DNA of 64,000 nucleotides. It comes from Shewanella halifaxensis HAW-EB4. Lineage in GTDB: Bacteria; Pseudomonadota; Gammaproteobacteria; Enterobacterales; Shewanellaceae. Below the pieces are notes generated by a model. The model was not told the origin of the DNA. It made no database searches and saw only the letters and a program-made list of their open reading frames with translations. The position numbers and the translations under genes are program-made. Shown here in pieces: positions 63,496-64,000 of the stretch; positions within the stretch are counted from its first letter, which is position 1; each line of letters starts with the position of its first letter. The stretch is from assembly GCF_000019185.1 (NCBI RefSeq), contig NC_010334.1, positions 2,480,001 through 2,544,000 of the forward strand, written 5' to 3'.

Positions 63496-64000
63496 ATGGA
63501 TTTTTCATTAACTGAAGAGCAGCAAGCTATCTTTGAAATGTCTCAGGGAGTATTTAACGATTGCTGTACGGATGAATATCTTCGCGAAGTCGACGTTTCC
63601 AATAACACCAGAATGGATAAATTGTGGCAAACCTGTATTGAAACCGGACTCCATGCTCTGTATTTGCCAGAAGAGTTTGGCGGAAGTGAACTTGGAATGA
63701 CAGAGCTTGCGTTAGTGCTGCAAGCACAAGGTGCAGCATTAGGTTTGGTACCATTATGGCGTCATCAGTTAGCCGCAACCTGTTTAGCTAAGTTTGGTGC
63801 TGCAGATTTACATCCAGTTATCAACGCCGCTGCGACAGCAGATAATTTACTAACGCTCAGCGTTCCCAATCTAACCAAGCATAATGTGTCCGTTAAAGCC
63901 GCACCAAATAAAGAAAATGGCTATGTACTGAACGGAAAGTTATCTGCTGTTGCAGATGCGGCAACGGCAAGCCATGTACTGATACCGGTTGAACTTGATA
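63496..64000 (+). CDS. Acyl-CoA dehydrogenase, N-terminal part
   Basis: The gene runs off the right edge; 168 codons are present. Start MDFSLTEEQQAIFEM and LYLPEEFGGSELGMTELALVLQAQG are typical of acyl-CoA dehydrogenase N-termini. AAAGGAGG lies 6 nt before ATG 63496, 12 nt after the ChsH2-like gene. With the ChsH2-like gene it would make the double bond that is then hydrated. Bacterial steroid dehydrogenases are often heterodimers, so a second acyl-CoA dehydrogenase gene should follow. Confidence 0.85.
   Translation, partial: MDFSLTEEQQAIFEMSQGVFNDCCTDEYLREVDVSNNTRMDKLWQTCIETGLHALYLPEEFGGSELGMTELALVLQAQGAALGLVPLWRHQLAATCLAKFGAADLHPVINAAATADNLLTLSVPNLTKHNVSVKAAPNKENGYVLNGKLSAVADAATASHVLIPVELD

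Noticed and set aside
1..64000. CRISPR arrays, rRNA genes, prophage structural genes
   Set aside because: No regularly spaced identical repeats, rRNA sequence or phage modules were seen.

Overview
The window reads as chromosomal DNA of a marine gammaproteobacterium, most likely Shewanella. The grounds are the order gap – DUF2989-type lipoprotein – long-N-terminus gap, the tusDCB-tusE-yccA block, the pssA/tapT neighbourhood, a RimK with a fused protease-like domain, and moderate GC. Identification rests on remembered family sequences; no database search was possible.

Layout. (1) 1-3000: end of a DUF1904-type gene, pssA, a DTW-domain tRNA-modification gene and a small secreted protein. (2) 3000-9500: a respiratory-looking locus with a TtrS/TtrR-like two-component system, an ApbE flavin transferase, a lipoprotein with two candidate flavinylation sites, and a porin. 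(3) 9500-20000: accessory zone with a tiny ORF carrying a tetrapeptide repeat, a lone tyrosine recombinase beside a 15-bp inverted repeat, a MatP-like ribbon-helix-helix protein gene preceded by four 13-bp palindromes, a MITE-like element, short hypotheticals and a GGDEF gene broken by one stop codon. (4) 20000-30800: core genes (two GAPDHs, tRNA-Gly/Cys/Leu, tusDCBE, yccA, punR-punC). Both the tRNA-Leu and the tRNA-Ser locus are followed by a degenerate second tRNA copy. (5) 31163 to the right edge: a catabolic cluster of more than 32 kb that starts directly after the tRNA-Ser scar.

The cluster looks like an aerobic 9,10-seco steroid (bile acid or androgen type) pathway. It has a 3-alpha-hydroxysteroid dehydrogenase (hsdA), a ketosteroid dehydrogenase (KstD/TesI type), a Rieske oxygenase with a KshB-like reductase, the two-component phenol hydroxylase (HsaA plus an HsaB-like reductase carrying a MarR-like tail), the HsaEGF trio ending in pyruvate plus acyl-CoA, a FadD3-like HIP-CoA ligase, a second acyl-CoA ligase, ETF, a ChsH2-like hydratase, an enoyl-CoA hydratase, an acyl-CoA dehydrogenase cut by the edge, several SDRs, an old-yellow-enzyme relative, two MFS paralogues and an RND/YCF48 pair. 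The meta-cleavage dioxygenase and hydrolase (HsaC/HsaD) are not in the window.

The most interesting regulatory signal is an 18-bp motif, consensus CATCGTCC-N4-RGACTA. I found nine copies, all in promoter regions of this cluster and often about 105 bp upstream of the start codon. A LuxR-type regulator of TesR size and architecture (59311-60504) is the natural candidate to bind it.
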